DNA of 64,000 bases from Gordonia sp. PDNC005. GTDB lineage: Bacteria; Actinomycetota; Actinomycetes; Mycobacteriales; Mycobacteriaceae. Position 1 is the first letter of the stretch; each line of letters begins with the position of its first letter. Below are positions 63,935-64,000 of this stretch, one piece after another. The position numbers and the translations under genes are program-made. The DNA lies in the NCBI RefSeq assembly GCF_016919385.1, contig NZ_CP070351.1, positions 4,196,792 through 4,260,791 on the forward strand, given 5' to 3'. The notes under the pieces are model-generated. The model saw only the letters and a list, made by a program, of their open reading frames with translations, ran no database searches and was not told the DNA's origin.

Positions 63935-63969
63935 CGACGCAGGCCAGAAACGGTGTCTGGCCTGCGTCG
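63935..63969 (-). terminator. terminator of the tRNA at the right edge
   Basis: CGACGCAGGCCAGA/TCTGGCCTGCGTCG inverted repeat with a short loop. On the minus strand it lies 5 bp beyond the tRNA 3' end and is followed by TTTCTATTT. Confidence 0.85.
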
Positions 63970-63974
63970 CAGAG

Positions 63975-64000
63975 AGCCGCCTAGGAGAATCGAACTCCTG
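63975..64000 (-). tRNA. 3' end of a tRNA, probably tRNA-Thr (partial)
   Basis: On the minus strand the T-arm AGGAGTTCGATTCTCCT is followed by the acceptor 3' strand AGGCGGC and discriminator T (63975). A 5' strand of GCCGCCT would pair with it; actinobacterial tRNA-Thr begins that way. The anticodon is beyond the window, so identity is an inference. Confidence 0.7.

Noticed and set aside
57129..64000. Integrase, transposase or CRISPR array in the island
   Set aside because: No tyrosine or serine recombinase, IS transposase or regularly spaced repeat was seen. If the island had an integrase it is lost or lies outside the window.

Overview
The window is high-GC (roughly two-thirds G+C) chromosomal DNA from a mycolic-acid actinobacterium (order Mycobacteriales). 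I favour Gordonia or a close relative. The reason is gene order: from about 15.4 to 54.4 kb the genes follow the Mycobacterium tuberculosis order Rv3683 to Rv3644c (metallophosphoesterase, ponA2, whiB4, two ArsA-type ATPases, small DUF4177-like gene, RidA, metallo-hydrolase, crp, nth, thioredoxin-like, Nudix, marP, hydrolase, Rv3669-like, acs, Rv3662c-like, Rv3661-like, tad cluster, helicase, cspA, topA, adenylate cyclase, DNA polymerase III delta prime). lysC-asd (Rv3709c-Rv3708c) lies at the left. The synteny is recalled from knowledge of M. tuberculosis, not computed. The genus is an inference.

Layout. 1-10.2 kb: a partial PIG-V-type mannosyltransferase, lysC-asd, a secreted lipase, secreted and membrane proteins of unknown role, an Ohr/OsmC peroxidase, and a DUF2975 membrane protein paired with a small HTH regulator. 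A tRNA-Pro(CGG) follows at 10.3 kb. 10.5-14.4 kb: an iron-siderophore ABC importer (lipoprotein, two permeases, ATPase) behind an IdeR/DtxR-like site. 14.4-31.6 kb: the conserved envelope and stress block. 31.7-38.6 kb: acs, a Fic-like protein lacking its catalytic His, a HAD phosphatase, a lipase and an AMP-forming ligase. Two non-coding RNAs sit here: an Ms1/MTS2823-like RNA and a 6C-like RNA. 38.7-44.2 kb: a tad (tight adherence) pilus/secretion cluster, interrupted by an antisense methyltransferase and followed by a decayed toxin-antitoxin pair. 44.6-55.4 kb: helicase, cspA, topA, adenylate cyclase, holB, and a crcB pair. 55.4-57.1 kb: a P450 with a TetR regulator.

From 57.2 kb to the tRNA at the right edge (3' end of what looks like tRNA-Thr) the character changes. 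Genes are small, often secreted or lipid-anchored, several have A/T-richer codons, and few are recognisable. This looks like an accessory island. It carries an Excalibur protein, a lipoprotein, a SUKH/SMI1-type immunity protein next to a possible toxin remnant, an excisionase-like HTH protein, and an operon of an MspA-type outer-membrane porin, a Cys-containing secreted protein and a lipoprotein. That operon is the least explained multi-gene unit in the window.

How the genes fit together: lysC and asd make aspartate semialdehyde for lysine/DAP, threonine and methionine. PonA2, MarP, the Rv3669-like protein and the ArsA pair belong to a mycobacterial envelope-stress neighbourhood. Crp and the adenylate cyclase are the two ends of a cAMP circuit. 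The tad genes form one transcription unit for a pilus or secretion machine whose prepilin peptidase is not in the window.
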